This document shows positions 10,004 through 25,600 of a DNA stretch of 64,000 nucleotides, piece by piece (within the stretch, counting starts at the first letter, position 1; every line of letters starts with the position of its first letter). This DNA is from Luzula sylvatica (taxonomy: Eukaryota > Streptophyta > Magnoliopsida > Poales > Juncaceae), in contig OX326956.1 of NCBI GenBank assembly GCA_946800325.1, positions 14,425,167 through 14,489,166 of the forward strand, in the 5' to 3' direction. Position numbers and translations under genes: made by a program. The notes below the pieces were generated by a model, which saw nothing but the letters and a program-made list of their open reading frames with translations, ran no database searches and was not told the DNA's origin.

Positions 10004-10616
10004 TTTTTGTATATATGCTACCTAAAAAAATTCAATTTGCACGAATATCATCTAGCACTTTCGCCAGACAACTTGACAAAAATAAAATCACTTCCGTCAA
10101 GAAACTTGGCGAAAGGACTTAAAATGAAATTTGTAATGCTAATAACCCAATTTCCACATTGTTGAAAGTGCATACAGGCACTATGAGTCTTGATGACGTC
10201 ATTGTGTGCACGTGAAGACTTGTTTTTTAAATTAACTCACTTTTGTCAGATCTTTTTGAGAAAGTGAGGGAATTAATACCAACAATGCGTCTTCTTTTTT
10301 TTTCTCTCCAAACCGAAACTTTCTTTCTTCTCTTCCGAAATTCGTAAAAAATCAAAAAATAAAATAAAAAATAGAAAATAGAAAATTTCAGTGTTTTAAA
10401 TAGAGGTGTTGTAGCGACGATATGACATGCTATAGCGGGTGAGACAAACGTTGTATCGGTTCGAATTTTAGGTTTGCAGCGTTTTATTCGCTATAGAGGG
10501 ATGCTATAGCATGAAACGTACAAAATATAACGGTTGTAGCGGTGTTATAATGTGATTACAAAAGTAAATGATTAACTAAATATGTTTATACAAAAATATT
10601 GCGTGAAATTTATATA
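10004..10616. other. Intergenic with a possible hAT-like relic
   Basis: Holds an imperfect hairpin around cgccagacaacttgac and gtcaagaaacttggcg near 10060-10115. A cluster of tatagcg/ctatagc words at 10420-10545 resembles subterminal repeats of hAT-type MITEs. No gene. Confidence 0.4.
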
Positions 10617-10643
10617 TAATAATAATAACAACAACATAATAAC

Positions 10644-10678
<35 letters not shown>

Positions 10679-10691
10679 AATAATAATAAAA
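10617..10691. repeat. (AAT)n microsatellite, left border of satellite
   Basis: Imperfect (aat/ata)n with a few aac and atg variants, immediately left of the first satellite monomer. Confidence 0.95.
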
Positions 10692-13600
10692 ACAATTTTT
10701 AAGAAGGTTTTGAAAAAATTAAAATTTGTGTGTGTTAATCTTCAATTACGGAGGATTTTGAGTATGCCATGAAAATTGAGATTTTTTCTTATGTATACTT
10801 CAATTTTAACATTTTTAAAAAAAATATCTTAATTCAATTTTTTAAAGGTGCTTAGACTTCAGTTTTTGCATTTTTTAAGAAATTTTTGAAAAAATTATAC
10901 TTTGTGTGTGTTAGTCTTCAATTACGGAGTATTTTGAGTATGACACGAAAATTGAGTATTTTTGTTGCGTTACACTTAAATGTTAACAATTTTTACAAAA
11001 ACATCTTAATTGAATTTTTTTGAAGTTGTTAGACTTCAGTTTTTGCATTTTCAAAATTTTTTTGATAAAAATTGAAATGTGTGTGTGTTAGTCTTCATTT
11101 ACTGAATGTTTTAAGTACAACACGAAAATTGAGTATTTTTCTTGCGTTACGCTTCAATTTTAACATTTTTTTAAAAAAATTTCTTAATTCAATTTTTTAA
11201 AGGTGTTAGACTTCAATTTTTGCATTTTTAAGAAATTTTTGAAAAAATTGAAATTTGTGTGTGTTAGTCTTCAATTACGGAGTATTTTGAATACGACATG
11301 AAAATTAAAATTTTTGTTTGTGTTACAATTCAATTTTAAGCTTTTTAAAAAAATTCATAATTGAATTTTTGGAAGGTGTTAGACTTCTGTTTTTGCATTT
11401 TTAAGAAATTTTTGAAAAAAATTGAAATTTGTGTGTGTTAGTCTTCAATTACAGGTGTCTTTTGAGTACGACATGAAAATTGAATATTTTGTTTGTAATA
11501 CACACTTCAATTTTAAAATTTTAATAAAATATGTTGATTGAATTTTTTGAAGGAGTTAGACTTCAGTTTTTGTATTTTTAACAAATTTTTGAAAAAATTG
11601 AAATTTGTATGTGTTAGTCTTCAATTTCGGAGTATTTTAAGTACAACATGAAAATTGAGTATTTTTCTTGCGTTACGCTTCAATTTTAACATTTTTAAAA
11701 AAATATCTTAATTCAATTTTTTTAAAGGTGTTAGACTTCTGTTTTTGAATTTTTAAGAAGGTTTTGAAAAAATTGAAATTTGTGTGTGTTAGTCTTCAAT
11801 TACGGAGGATTTTGAGTAAGCCATGAAAATTGAGATTTTTTCTTGTCTATACTTCAATTTTAACATTTAAAAAAAAAAATATATTAATTCAATTTTTTAA
11901 AGGTGTTGGACTTCAGTTTTTGCATTTTTTAAGAAATTTTTGAAAAATTGTAATTTGTGTGTGTTAGTCTTTAATTACAGAGTATTTTGAGTATGACACG
12001 AAAATTGAGTATTTTTGTTGCGTTACACATAAATATTAACAATTTTGACAAAAATATCTTAATTGAATTTTTTTGAAGTTGTTCGACTTCAGTTTTTGCA
12101 TTTTCAAGAAATGTTTGATAAAAATTGAAATTTGTGTGTGTTAGTCTTCATTTACTGAATGTTTTAAATACAACATGAAAATTGAGTATTTTTCTTGCGT
12201 TACGCTTCAATTTTAACATTTTAAAAAAAAAAATCTTAATTCAACTTTTTAAAGGTGTTAGACTTCAATTTTTTCATTTTTAAGAAATTTTTGAAAAAAT
12301 AGAAATTTGTGTGTGTTAGTCTTCAATTACGGAGTATTTTGATTACGACATGAAAACTAAATATTATGTTTGTGCTACAATTCAATTTTAAGCTTTTTTA
12401 AAAAATTCATAATTGAATTTTTTGAAGCCGTTAGACTTCTGTTTTTTGCATTTTTGAGAAATTTTTGAAAAAATTGAAATCTGTGTGTTAGTCTTCAATT
12501 ACGGAGTATTTTGAGTACGACATGAAAATTGAATATTTTTTTTGTGTGACACTTCAATTTTTAAATTTTAAAAAATTATGTTGATTGAATTTCATGAAGG
12601 TGACTTCAGTTTTTTGTATTTTTAAGAAATTTTTGAAGAAATTGAAATTTGTGTGTGTTAGTCTTCAATTTCGGATTATTTTAAGTACAACATGCAAATT
12701 GAGTATTTTTCATGCGTTACGCTTCAATTTTAACATTTTTTTAAAAAATATCTTAATTCAATTTTTTAAAGGTGTTAGACTTCAATTTTTGCATTTTTAA
12801 GAAATTTTTGAAAAAATAGAAATTTGTGTGTGTTAGTCTTCAATTACGGAGTATTTTGATTACGACATGAAAATTAAATATTTTGTTTGTGTTACAATTC
12901 AATTTTAAGCTTTTTAAAAAAATTCATAATTGAATTTTTTGAAGCTGTTAGACTTCTGTTTTGCATTTTTGAGAAATTTTTGAAAAAATTGAAATTTGTG
13001 TGTGTTAGTCTTCAATTACAGAGTATTTTGAGTACGACATGAAAATTGAATATTTTTTTTGTGTGACACTTCAATTTTAAAATTTTAAAAAATTATGTTG
13101 ATTGAATTTTATTAAGGTGACTTCAGGTTTTTGTATTTTTAAGAAATTTTTGAAGAAATTGAAATTTGTGTGTGTTAGTCTTCAATTTCGGATTATTTTA
13201 AGTACAAAATACAAATTGAGTATTTTTCTTGCGTTACGCTTCAATTTTAACAGTTTTTAAAAAAATATCTTAATTCAATTTTTTTAAAGGTGTTATACTT
13301 CTGTTTTTGCATTTTTAAGGAGGTTTTGAAAAAATTAGAATTTGTGTGTGTTAGTCTTCAATTACGGAGGATTTTGAGTACGCCATGAAAATTGAGATTT
13401 TTTCTTGTGTATACTTAAATTTTAACATTTTTTTAAAAAAATATCTTAATTCAATTTTTTAAAGGTGTTAGACTTCAGTTTTTACATTTTTTAAGAAATT
13501 TTTGAAAAAATTATAATTTGTGTGTGTTAGTCTTCAATTACGGAGTATCTTGAGGATGACACGAAAATTGAGTATTTTTGTTGCGTTACACTTAAATGTT

Positions 13601-16600
13601 AACAATTTTTACAAAAACATCTAAATTGAAATTTTTTGAAGTTGTTAGACTTTAGTTTTTGAATTTTCAAGAAATTTTTGATAAAAATTGAAATTTGTGT
13701 GTGTTAGTCTTCATTTACTGAATGTTTTAAGTACAACATGAAAATTGAGTATTTTTCTTGCGTTACACTTGAATTTTAATATTTTTTTAAAAAATATCTT
13801 AATTCAATTTATTAAAGGTGTTAGACTTCAATTTATGCATTTTTAAGCAATTTTTGAAAAAATTGAAATTTGTGTATGTTAGTCTTCAATTACGGAGTAT
13901 TTTGAGTACAACATGAAAATTAAATATTTTTTTTGTGTTACAATTCAATTTTAAGCTTTTTAAAAAAATTCATAATTGAATTTTTTGAAGCTATTATACT
14001 TCTGTTTTTGCATTTTTGAGAAATTTTTGAAAAAATTGTAATTTTTGTGTGTTAGTCTTCAATTTTAGAGTATTTTGAGTACGACATGAAAATTGAATAT
14101 TTTTTTTGTGTTACACTTCAATCTTAAAATTTTAAAAAATTATGTTGATTGAATTTTTTGAAGGTGTTAGAATTCAGTTTTTTGTATTTTTAAGAAATTT
14201 TTGAAGAAATTGAAATTTGTGTGTGTTAGTCTTCAATTTCGGATTATTTTAAGTACAACTTGAAAATTGAGTATTTTTCTTGCGTTACGCTTCAATTTTG
14301 ACATTTTAAAAAAAAATATCTTGATTCAATTTTTTTAAAGGTGTTAGACTTCTGTTTTTGCATTTTTAAGAAGGTTTTGAAAAAATTAAAATTTGTGTGT
14401 GTTAGTCTTCAATTACGGAGGATTTTGAGTACGCCATGAAAATTGAGATTTTTTCTTGTCTATACTTCAATTTGAACATTTTAAAAAAAAATATATTAAT
14501 TCAATTTTTTAAAGGTGCTAGACTTCAGTTTTTGCATTATTGAAGAAATTTTTGAAAAAATTATGATTTGTGTGTGTTAGTCTTCAATTACGGAGTATCT
14601 TGAGTATGACACGAAAATTGAGTATTTTTGTTGCGTTACACTTAAATGTTAACAATTTTTACAAAAACATCTTAATTGAATTTTTTTGAAGTAGTTAGAC
14701 TTCAGTTTTTGCATTTTCAAGAAATTTTTGATAAAAATTGAAATTTGTGTGTGTTAGTCTTCATTTACTGAATGTTTTAAGTACAACATGAAAATTGAGT
14801 ATTTTTTTTGCGTTACGCTTCAATTTTTACATTTTTTAAAAAAATATCTTAATTCAATTTTTTAAAGGTGTTAGACTTCAATTTTTGCATTTTAAGACAT
14901 TTTTGAAAAAATTGAAATTTGTGTGTGTTAATCTTCATTGACGGAGTATTTTGAGTACGACATGAAAATTAAAATTTTTGTTTGTGTTACAATTCAATTT
15001 TAAGCATTTAAAAAAAAATAATAATTGAATTTTTTGAAGGTTTTAGACTTCTGTTTTTGTATTTTTAAGAAATTTTTGAAAAAATTGAAATTTGTGTGTG
15101 TTAGTCTTCAATTACAGGGTCTTTTGAGTACGACATGAAAATTGAATATTTTGTTTGTGTTACACACTTCAATTTTAAAATTTTAATAAAATATGTTGAT
15201 TGAATTTTTTGAAGGTGTTAGACTTCAGTTTTTGTATTTTTATCAAATTTTTGAAAATATTGAAATTTGTATATGTTAGTCTTCAATTTCGGAGTATTTT
15301 ATGTACAACATGAAAATTGAGTATTTTTCTTGCGTTACGCTTCAATTTTAACCTTTTTAAAAAAAATCTCTTAATTCAATTTTTTAAAGGTGTTAGACTT
15401 CTGTTTTTGTATTTTTAAGAAGGTTTTGAAAAAATTGAAATTTGTGTGTGTTAGTCTTCATTTACGGAGGATTTTGAGTAAGCCATGAACATTAAGATTT
15501 TTTCTTGTGTATACTTCAATTTTAACATTTAAAAAAAATATATTAATTCATTTTTTTAAAGGTGTTGAACTTCAGTTTTTGCATTTTTTAAGAAATTTTT
15601 GAAAAATTGTAATTTGTGTGTGTTTGTCTTTAATTACGGAGTATTTTGAGTATGACACGAAAATTAAATATTTTTGTTGCGTTACACTTAAATATTAACC
15701 ATTTTTACAAAAATATCTTAATTGAATTTTTTTGAAGTTGTTCGACTTCATTTTTGCATTTTCCAGAAATTTTTGATAAAAATTGAAATTTGTGTGTGTT
15801 AGTCTTCATTTACTGAATGTTTTAAGTACAACCTGAAAATTGAGTATTTTTCTTGCTTTACGCGTCAATTTTAACATTTTTTTAAAAAATATCTTAATTC
15901 AATTTTTTAAAGGTGTTAGACTTCAATTTTTGCATTTTTAAAAATTTTTTGAAAAAATTGAAATTTGTGTGTGTTAGGATTCAATTACGGAGTATTTCGA
16001 TTACGACATGAAAATTAAATATTTTGTTTGTGTTACAATTCAATTTTAAGCTTTTTAAAAGAATTCATAATTGATTTTTTTGAAGCTGTTAGATCTCTGT
16101 TTTTGCATTTTTGAGATATTTTTTAAAAAATTGAAATTTGTGTGTGTTAGTCTTCAATTACAGAGTATTTTGAGTACGACATGAAAATTGAATTTTTTTT
16201 TGTTTTACACTTCAATTTTAAAATTTTAAAAAAATATGTTGATTGAATTTTTTGAAGGTGTTAGACTTCTGTTTTTTGTATTTTTATGAAATTTTTGAAG
16301 AAATTGAAAGTTGTGTGTGTTAGTCTTCAATTTCGGATTATTTTAAGTACAACATGAAAATTTAGTATTTTTTCTTGCGTTACGCTTCAATTTTAAAATT
16401 AAAAAAAAAAATATCTTAATTCAATTTTTTTAAAGGTGTTAGAGTTCTGTTTTTGCATTTTTAAGAAGGTTTTGAAAAAATCAAAATTTGTGTGTGTTAG
16501 TCTTCAATTACGGAGGATTTTGAGTACGCCTTGAAAATTGAGATTTTTTTCTTGTGTATACTTCAATTTTAATATATTTTTTAAAAATATCTTAATTCAA

Positions 16601-19600
16601 TTTTTTAAAGGTGTTAGACTTCTATTTTTGCATTTTGTAAGAAATTTTTGAAAAAATTATAATTTGTGTGTGTTAGTCTTCAATTACGGAGTATCTTGAG
16701 TATGACACGAGAATTGAGTATTTTTGTTGCGTTACACTAAAATGTTAATAATTTTTACAAAAACATCTTAATTGAATTTTTTGAAGTAGTTAGACTTCAG
16801 TTTTTGCATTTTCAAGAAATTTTTGATAAAAATTGAAATATGTGTGTGTTAGTCTTCATTTACTGAATGTTTTAAGTACAACATGAAAATTGAGTATTTT
16901 TCTTGCGTTACGCTTCAATTTTAACATTTTTTTAAAAAATATCTTAATTCAATTTTTTAAAGGCGTTAGACTTCAATTTTTGCATTTTTAAGAATTTTTT
17001 GAAAAAATTGAAATTTGTGTGTGTTAATCTTCAATTAAGGAGTATTTTGAATACGACATGAAAATTAAAATTTTTGTTTGTGTTACAATTCAATTTTAAG
17101 CTTTTTAAAAAAATTCATAATTGAATTTTTGGAAGGTGTTAGACTTCTGTTTTTGCATTTTTAAGAAATTTTTGAAAAAAATTGAAATTTGTGTGTGTTA
17201 GTCTTCAATTACAGGGTCTTTTGAGTACGGCATGAAAATTGAATATTTTGTTTGTGTTACACACTTCAATTTTAAAATTTTAATAAAATATGTTGATTGA
17301 ATTTTTTGAAGGAGTTAGACTTCAGTTTTTGTATTTTTAACAAATTTTTGAAAAAATTGAAATTTGTATGTGTTAGTCTTCAATTTCGGAGTATTTTAAG
17401 TACAACATGAAAATTGAGTATTTTTCTTGCGTTACGCTTCAATTTTAACATTTTTAAAAAAATATCTTAATTCAATTTTTTTAAAGGTGTTAGACTTCTG
17501 TTTTTTAATTTTTAAGAAGGTTTTGAAAAAATTGAAATTTGTGTGTGTTAGTCTTCAATTACGGAGGATTTTGAGTAAGCCATGAAAATTGAGATTTTTT
17601 CTTGTCTATACTTCAATTTTAACATTTAAAAAAAAATATATTAATTCAATTTTTTATAGGTGTTCGACTTCAGTTTTTGCATTTTTTAAGAAATTTTTGA
17701 AAAATTGTAATTTGTGTGTGTTAGTCTTTAATTACGGAGTATTTTGAGTATGACACGAAAATTGAGTATTTTTGTTGCGTTACACTTAAATATTAACAAT
17801 TTTTACAAAAATATCTTAATTGAATTTTTTTGAAGTTGTTCGACTTCAGTTTTTGCATTTTCATGAAATTTTTGATAAAAATTGAAAATTGTGTGTGTTA
17901 GTCTTCATTTACTGAATGTTTTAAGTACAACAGGAAAATTGAGTATTTTTCTTGCGTTACGCTTCAATTTTAACATTTTTTTAAAAAATATCTTAATTCA
18001 ATTTTTTAAAGGTGTTAGACTTCAATTTTTGCATTTTTAAGAAATTTTTGAAAAAATAGAAATTTTTGGAAAAATAGAAATTTGTGTGTGTTAGTCCTCA
18101 ATTACGGAGTATTTTGATTACGACATGAAAATTAAATATTTTGTTTGTGTTACAATTCAATTTTAAGCTTTTTAAAAAAATTCATAATTGAATTTTTTGA
18201 AGCTGCTAGACTTTCGTTTTTTGCATTTTTGAGAAATTTTTGAAAAAATTGAAATTTGTGTGTGTTAGTCTTCAATTACAGAGTATTTTGAGTACGACAT
18301 GAAAATTGAATATTTTTTTTGTGTGACACTTTAATTTTAAAATTTTTAAAAATTATGTTGATTGAATTTTATGAAGGTGACTTCAGTTTTTTGTATTTTT
18401 AAGAAATTTTTGAAGAAATTGAAATTTGTGTGTGTTAGTCTTCTATTTCGGATTATTTTAAGTACAACATGCAAATTGAGTATTTTTCTTGCGTTACGCT
18501 TCAATTTTAACATTTTTTTAAAAAATATCTTATTTCAATTTTTTAAAGGTGTCAGACTTCAATTTTTGCATTTTTAAGAAATTTTTGATAAAATAGAAAT
18601 TTTTGAATAAATAGAAAATTGTTTGTGTTAGTCTTCAATTACGGAGTATTTTGATTACGACATGAAAATTAAATATTTTGTTTGTGTTACAATTCAATTT
18701 TAAGCTTTTTAAAAAAATTCATAATTGAATTTTTTGAAGCTGTTAGACTTCTGTTTTGCATTTTTGAGAAATTTTTCAAAAAATTGAAATTTGTGTGTGT
18801 TAGTCTTCAATTACAGAGTATTTTGAGTACGACATGAAAATTGAATATTTTTTTTGTGTGACACTTCAATTTTAAAATTTTAAAAAATTATGTTGATTGA
18901 ATTTTATGAAGGTGACTTCAGTTTTTTGTATTTTTAAGAAATTTTTGAAGAAATTGAAATTTGTGTGTGTTAGTCTTCAATTTCGGATTATTTTAAGTAC
19001 AACATGCAAATTGAGTATTTTTCTTGCGTTACGCTTCAATTTTAACATTTTTAAAAAAAATATCTTAATTCAATTTTTTTAAAGGTGTTATACTTCTGTT
19101 TTTGCATTTTTAAGGAGGTTTTGAAAAAATTAAAATTTGTGTGTGTTAGTCTTCAATTACGGAGGATTTTGAGTACGCCATGAAAATTGAGATTTTTTCT
19201 TGTGTATACTTAAATTTTAACATTTTTTTAAAAAAATATCTTAATTCAATTTTTTAAAGGTGTTAGACTTCAGTTTTTACATTTTTTAAGAAATTTTTGA
19301 AAAAATTATAATTTGTGTGTGTTAGTCTTCAATTACGGAGTATCTTGAGGATGACACGAAAATTGAGTATTTTTGTTGCGTTACACTTAAATGTTAACAA
19401 TTTTTACAAAAACATCTAAATTGAAATTTTTTGAAGTTGTTAGACTTTAGTTTTTGCATTTTCAAGAAATTTTTGATAAAAATTGAAATTTGTGTGTGTT
19501 AGTCTTCATTTACTGAATGTTTTAAGTACAACATGAAAATTGAGTATTTTTCTTGCGTTACACTTGAATTTTAATATTTTTTTAAAAAATATCTTAATTC

Positions 19601-22600
19601 AATTTATTAAAGGTGTTAGGCTTCAATTTATGCATTTTTAAGCAATTTTTGAAAAAATTGAAATTTGTGTATGTTAGTCTTCAATTACGGAGTATTTTGA
19701 GTACAACATGAAAATTAAATATTTTTTTTGTGTTACAATTCAATTTTAAGCTTTTTAAAAAAATTCATAATTGAATTTTTTGAAGCTGTTATACTTCTGC
19801 TTTTGCATTTTTGAGAAATTTTTGAAAAAATTGTAATTTTTGTGTGTTAGTCTTCAATTTAAGAGTGTTTTGAGTACGACATGAAAATTGAATATTTTTT
19901 TTGTGTTACACTTCAATCTTAAAATTTTAAAAAATTATGTTGATTGAATTTTTTGAAGGTGTTAGAATTCAGTTTTTTGTATTTTTAAGAAATTTTTGAA
20001 GAAATTGAAATTTGTGTGTGTTAGTCTTCAATTTCGGATTATTTTAAGTACAACATGAAAATTGAGTATTTTTCTTGCGTTACGCTTCAATTTTTACATT
20101 TTAAAAAAAAATATCTTGATTCAATTTTTTTAAAGGTCTTAGACTTCTGTTTTTGCATTTTTAAGAAGGTTTTGAAAAAATTAAAATTTCTGTGTGTTAG
20201 TCTTCAATTACGGAGGATTTTGAGTACGCCATGAAAATTGAGATTTTTTCTTGTCTATACTTACAATTTGAACATTTAAAAAAAAATATATTAATTCAAT
20301 TTTTTAAAGGTGCTAGACTTCAGTTTTTGCATTATTGAAGAAATTTTTGAAAAAATTATGATTTGTGTGTGTTAGTCTTCAATTACGGAGTATCTTGAGT
20401 ATGACACGAAAATTGAGTATTTTTGTTGCGTTACACTTAAATGTTAACAATTTTTACAAAAACATCTTAATTGAATTTTTTTGAAGTAGTTACACTTCAA
20501 TTTTTGCATTTTCAAGAAATTTTTGATAAAAATTGAAATTTGTGTGTGTTAGTCTTCATTTACTGAATGTTTTAAGTACAACATGAAAATTGAGTATTTT
20601 TCTTGCATTACGCTTCAATTTTTACATTTTTTAAAAAAATATCTTAATTCAATTTTTTAAAGGTGTTAGACTTCAATTTTTGCATTTTAAGAAATTTTTG
20701 AAAAAATTGAAATTTGTGTGTGTTAATCTTCATTGACGGAGTATTTTGAGTACGACATGAAAATTAAAATTTTTGTTTGTGTTACATTTCAATTTTAAGT
20801 ATTTAAAAAAAATAATAATTGAATTTTTGGAAGGTTTTAGACTTCTGTTTTTGTATTTTTAAGAAATTTTTGAAAAAATTGAAATTTGTGTGTGTTAGTC
20901 TTCAATTATAGGGTCTTTTGAGTACGACATGAAAATTGAATATTTTGTTTGTGTTACACACTTCAATTTTAAAATTTTAATAAAATATGTTGATTGAATT
21001 TTTTGAAGGTGTTAGACTTCAGTTTTTGTATTTTTAACAAATTTTTGAAAAAATTGAAATTTGTATGTGTTAGTCTTCAATTTCGGAGTATTTTATGTAC
21101 AACATGAAAATTGAGTATTTTTCTTGCGTTACGCTTCAATTTTAACCTTTTTAAAAAAAATATCTTAATTCAATTTTTTAAAGGTGTTAGACTTCTGTTT
21201 TTGTATTTTTAAGAAGGTTTTGAAAAAATTGAAATTTGTGTGTGTTAGTCTTCAATTACGGAGGATTTTGAGTAAGCCATGAAAATTAAGATTTTTTCTT
21301 GTGTATACTTCAATTTTAACATTTAAAAAAAAATATATTAATTCATTTTTTTAAAGGTGTTGAACTTCAGTTTTTGCATTTTTTAAGAAATTTTTGAAAA
21401 ATTGTAATTTGTGTGTGTTTGTCTTTAATTACGGAGTATTTTGAGTATGACACGAAAATTAAATATTTTTGTTGCGTTACACTTAAATATTAACAATTTT
21501 TACAAAAATATCTTAATTGAATTTTTTTGAAGTTGTTCGACTTCATTTTTGCATTTTCCAGAAATTTTTGATAAAAATTGAAATTTGTGTGTGTTAGTCT
21601 TCATTTACTGAATGTTTTAAGTACAACCTGAAAATTGAGTATTTTTCTTGCTTTACGCGTCAATTTTAACATTTTTTTAAAAAATATCTTAATTCAATTT
21701 TTTAAAGGTGTTAGACTTCAATTTTTGCATTTTTAAGAATTTTTTGAAAAAATTGAAATTTGTGTGTGTTAGGCTTCAATTACGGAGTATTTTGATTACG
21801 ACATGAAAATTAAATATTTTGTTTGTGTTACAATTCAATTTTAAGCTTTTTAAAAGAATTCATAATTAATTTTTTTGAAGCTGTTAGATCTCTGTTTTTG
21901 CATTTTTGAGATATTTTTTAAAATATTGAAATTTGTGTGTGTTAGTCTTCAATTACAGAGTATTTTGAGTACGACATGAAAATTGAATATTTTTTTTGTG
22001 TTACACTTCAATTTTAAAATTTTAAAAAAATATGTTGATTGAATTTTTTGAAGGTGTTAGACTTCAGTTTTTTGTATTTTTAAGAAATTTTTGAAGAAAT
22101 TGAAAGTTGTGTGTTAGTCTTCAATTTCGGATTATTTTAAGTACAACATGAAAATTGAGTATTTTTTCTTGCGTTACGCTTCTATTTTAAAATTAAAAAA
22201 AAAAAATCTTAATTCAATTTTTTTAAAGGTGTTAGACTTCTGTTTTTGCATTTTTAAGAAGGTTTTGAAAAAATTAAAATTTGTGTGTGTTAGTCTTCAA
22301 TTATGGAGGATTTTGAGTACGCCATGAAAATTGAGATTTTTTTCTTGTGTATACTTCAATTTTAATATATTTTTTAAAAATATCTTAATTCAATTTTTTA
22401 AAGGTGTTAGACTACTATTTTTGCATTTTGTAAGAAATTTTTGAAAAAATTATAATTTGTGTGTGTTAGTCTTCAATTACGGAGTATCTTGAGTATGACA
22501 CGAGAATTGAGTATTTTTGTTGCGTTACACTAAAATGTTAATAATTTTTACAAAAACATCTTAATTGAATTTTTTTGAAGTTGTTAGACTTCAGTTTTTG

Positions 22601-25600
22601 CATTCTCAAGAAATTTTTGATAAAAATTGAAATTTGTGTGTGTTAGTCTTCATTTTCATTTACAGAATGTTTCAAGTACAACATGAAAATTGAGTATTTT
22701 TCTTGCGTTACGCTTCAATTTTAACATTTTTAAAAAAATATCTTAATTCAATTTTTTTAAAGGTGTTAGACTTCTGTTTTTGAATTTTTAAGAAGGTTTT
22801 GAAAAAATTGAAATTTGTGTGTGTTAGTCTTCAATTACGGAGGATTTTGAGTAAGCCATGAAAATTGAGAATTTTTCTTGTCTATACTTCAATTTTAACT
22901 TTTAAAAAAAAATGTATTAATTCAATTTTTTAAATGTGTTGGACTTCAGTTTTTGCATTTTTTAAGAAATTTTTGAAAAATTGTAATTTGTGTGTGTTAG
23001 TCTTTAATTACGGAGTATTTTGAGTATGACACGAAAATTGAGTATTTTTGTTGCGTTACACTTAAATATTAACAATTTTTACAAAAATATCTTAATTGAA
23101 TTTTTTTGAAGTTGTTCGACTTCAGTTTTTGCATTTTCAAGAAATTTTTGATAAAAATTGAAATTTGTGTGTGTTAGTCTTCATTTACTGAATGTTTTAA
23201 GTACAACAGGAAAATTGAGTATTTTTCTTGCGTTACGCTTCAATTTTAACATTTTTTTAAAAAATATCTTAATTCAATTTTTTAAAGGTGTTAGACTTCA
23301 ATTTTTGCATTTTTAAGAAATTTTTGAAAAAATAGAAATTTTTGGAAAAATAGAAATTTGTGTGTGTTAGTCCTCAATTACGGAATATTTTGATTACGAC
23401 ATGAAAATTAAATATTTTGTTTGTGTTACAATTCAATTTTAAGCATTTTAAAAAATTTCATAATTGAATTTTTTGAAGCTGTTAGACTTCTGTTTTTGCA
23501 TTTTTGAGAAATTTTTGAAAAAATTGAAATTTGTGTGTGTCTTCAATTACAGAGTATTTTGAGTACGACATGAAAATTGATTATTTTTTTTGTGTGACAC
23601 TTTAATTTTAGAATTTTAAAAAATTATGTTGATTGAATTTTATGAAGGTGACTTCAGTTTTTTGTATTTTTAAGAAATTTTTGAAGAAATTTAAATTTGT
23701 GTGTGTTAGTCTTCAATTTCGGATTATTTTAAGTACAACATGCAAATTGAGTATTTTTCTTGCGTTACGCTTCAATTTTAACATTTTTTTAAAAAATATC
23801 TTAATTCAATTTTTTAAAGGTGTGAGACTTCAATTTTTGCATTTTTAAGAAATTTTTGATAAAATAGAAATTTTTGAATAAATAGAAATTTGTTTGTGTT
23901 AGTCTTCAATTACGGAGTATTTTGATTACGACATGAAAATTAAATATTTTGTTTGTGTTACAATTCAATTTTAAGCTTTTTAAAAAAATTCATAATTGAA
24001 TTTTTTGAAGCTGTTAGACTTCTGTTTTGCATTTTTGAGAAATTTTTGAAAAAATTGAAATTTGTGTGTGTTTGTCTTCAATTACAGAGTATTTTGAGTA
24101 CGACATGAAAATTGAAATTTTTTAAAGGTGTTATACTTCTGTTTTTGCATTTTTAAGGAGGTTTTGAAAAAATTAAAAATTGTGTGTGTTAGTCTTCAAT
24201 TACGGAGGATTTTGAGTACGCCATGAAAATTGAGATTTTTTCTTGTGTATACTTAAATTTTAACATTTTTTTTAAAAAATATCTTCATACAATTTTTTAA
24301 AGGTGTTAGACTTCAGTTTTTGCATTTTTTAAGAAATTTTTGAAAAAATTATAATTTGTGTGTGTTAGTCTACAATTACGGAGTATCTTGAGGATGACAC
24401 GAAAATTGAGTATTTTTGTTGCGTTACACTTAAATGTCAACAATTTTTACAAAAACATCTTAATTGAATTTTTTTGAAGTTGTTAGACTTTAGTTTTTGC
24501 ATTTTCAAGAAATTTTTGATAAGAATTGAAATTTGTGTGTGTTAGTCTTCATTTACTGAATGTTTTAAGTACAACATGAAAATTTAGTATTTTTCTTGCG
24601 TTACACTTCAATTTTAATATTTTTTTAAAAAATATCTTAATTAAATTTATTAAAGGTGTTAGACTTCAATTTTTGCATTTTTAAGCAATTTTTGAAAAAA
24701 TTGAAATTTGTGTATGTTAGTCTTCAATTACGGAGTATTTTGAGTACAACATGAAAATTAAATATTTTTTTTGTGTTACAATTCAATTTTAAGCTTTTTA
24801 AAAAAATTCATAATTGAATTTTTTGAAGCTGTTATACTTCTGTTTTTGCATTTTTGAGAAATGTTTGAAAAAATTGTAATTTTTGTGTGTTAGTCTTCAA
24901 TTTAAGAGTATTTTGAGTACGACATGAAATTGAATATTTTTTTTGTGTTACACTTCAATCTTAAAATTTTAAAAAATTATGTTGATTGAATTTTTTGAAG
25001 GTGTTAGAATTCAATTTTTTGTATTCTTAAGAAATTTTTGAAGAAATTGAAATTTGTGTGTGTTAGTCTTCAATTTCGGATTATTTTAAGTACAACATGA
25101 AAATTGAGTATTTTTCTTGCGTTACGCATCAATTTTGACATTTTTAAAAAAAATATCTTAATTCAATTTTTTTAAAGGTGTTAGACTTCTGTTTTTGCAT
25201 TTTTAAGAAGGTTTTGAAAAAATTAAAATTTGTGTGTGTTAGTCTTCAATTACGGAGGATTTTGAGTACGCCATGAAAATTGAGATTTTTCTTGTCTATA
25301 CTTCAATTTGAACATTTTAAAAAAAAATATATTAATTCACTTTTTTAAAGGTGCTAGACTTCAGTTTTTGCATTATTGAAGAAATTTTTGAAAAAATTAT
25401 GATTTGTGTGTGTTAGTCTTCAATTACGGAGTATCTTGAGTATGACACGAAAATTGAGTATTTTTGTTGCGTTACACTTAAATGTTAACAATTTTTACAA
25501 AAACATCTTAATTGAATTTTTTTGAAGTAGTTAGACTTCAGTTATTGCATTTTCAAGAAATTTTTGATTAAAATTGAAATTTGTGTGTGTTAGTCTTCAT

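Noticed and set aside
12585..24000. Repeated ORFs of 60-71 residues starting MNFMKVTSVFCIF-like at 12585, 18362, 18897 and 23633
   Set aside because: They recur only because the satellite higher-order repeat recurs. Composition is that of AT-rich satellite, most monomers lack the frame, and no conserved domain is visible.
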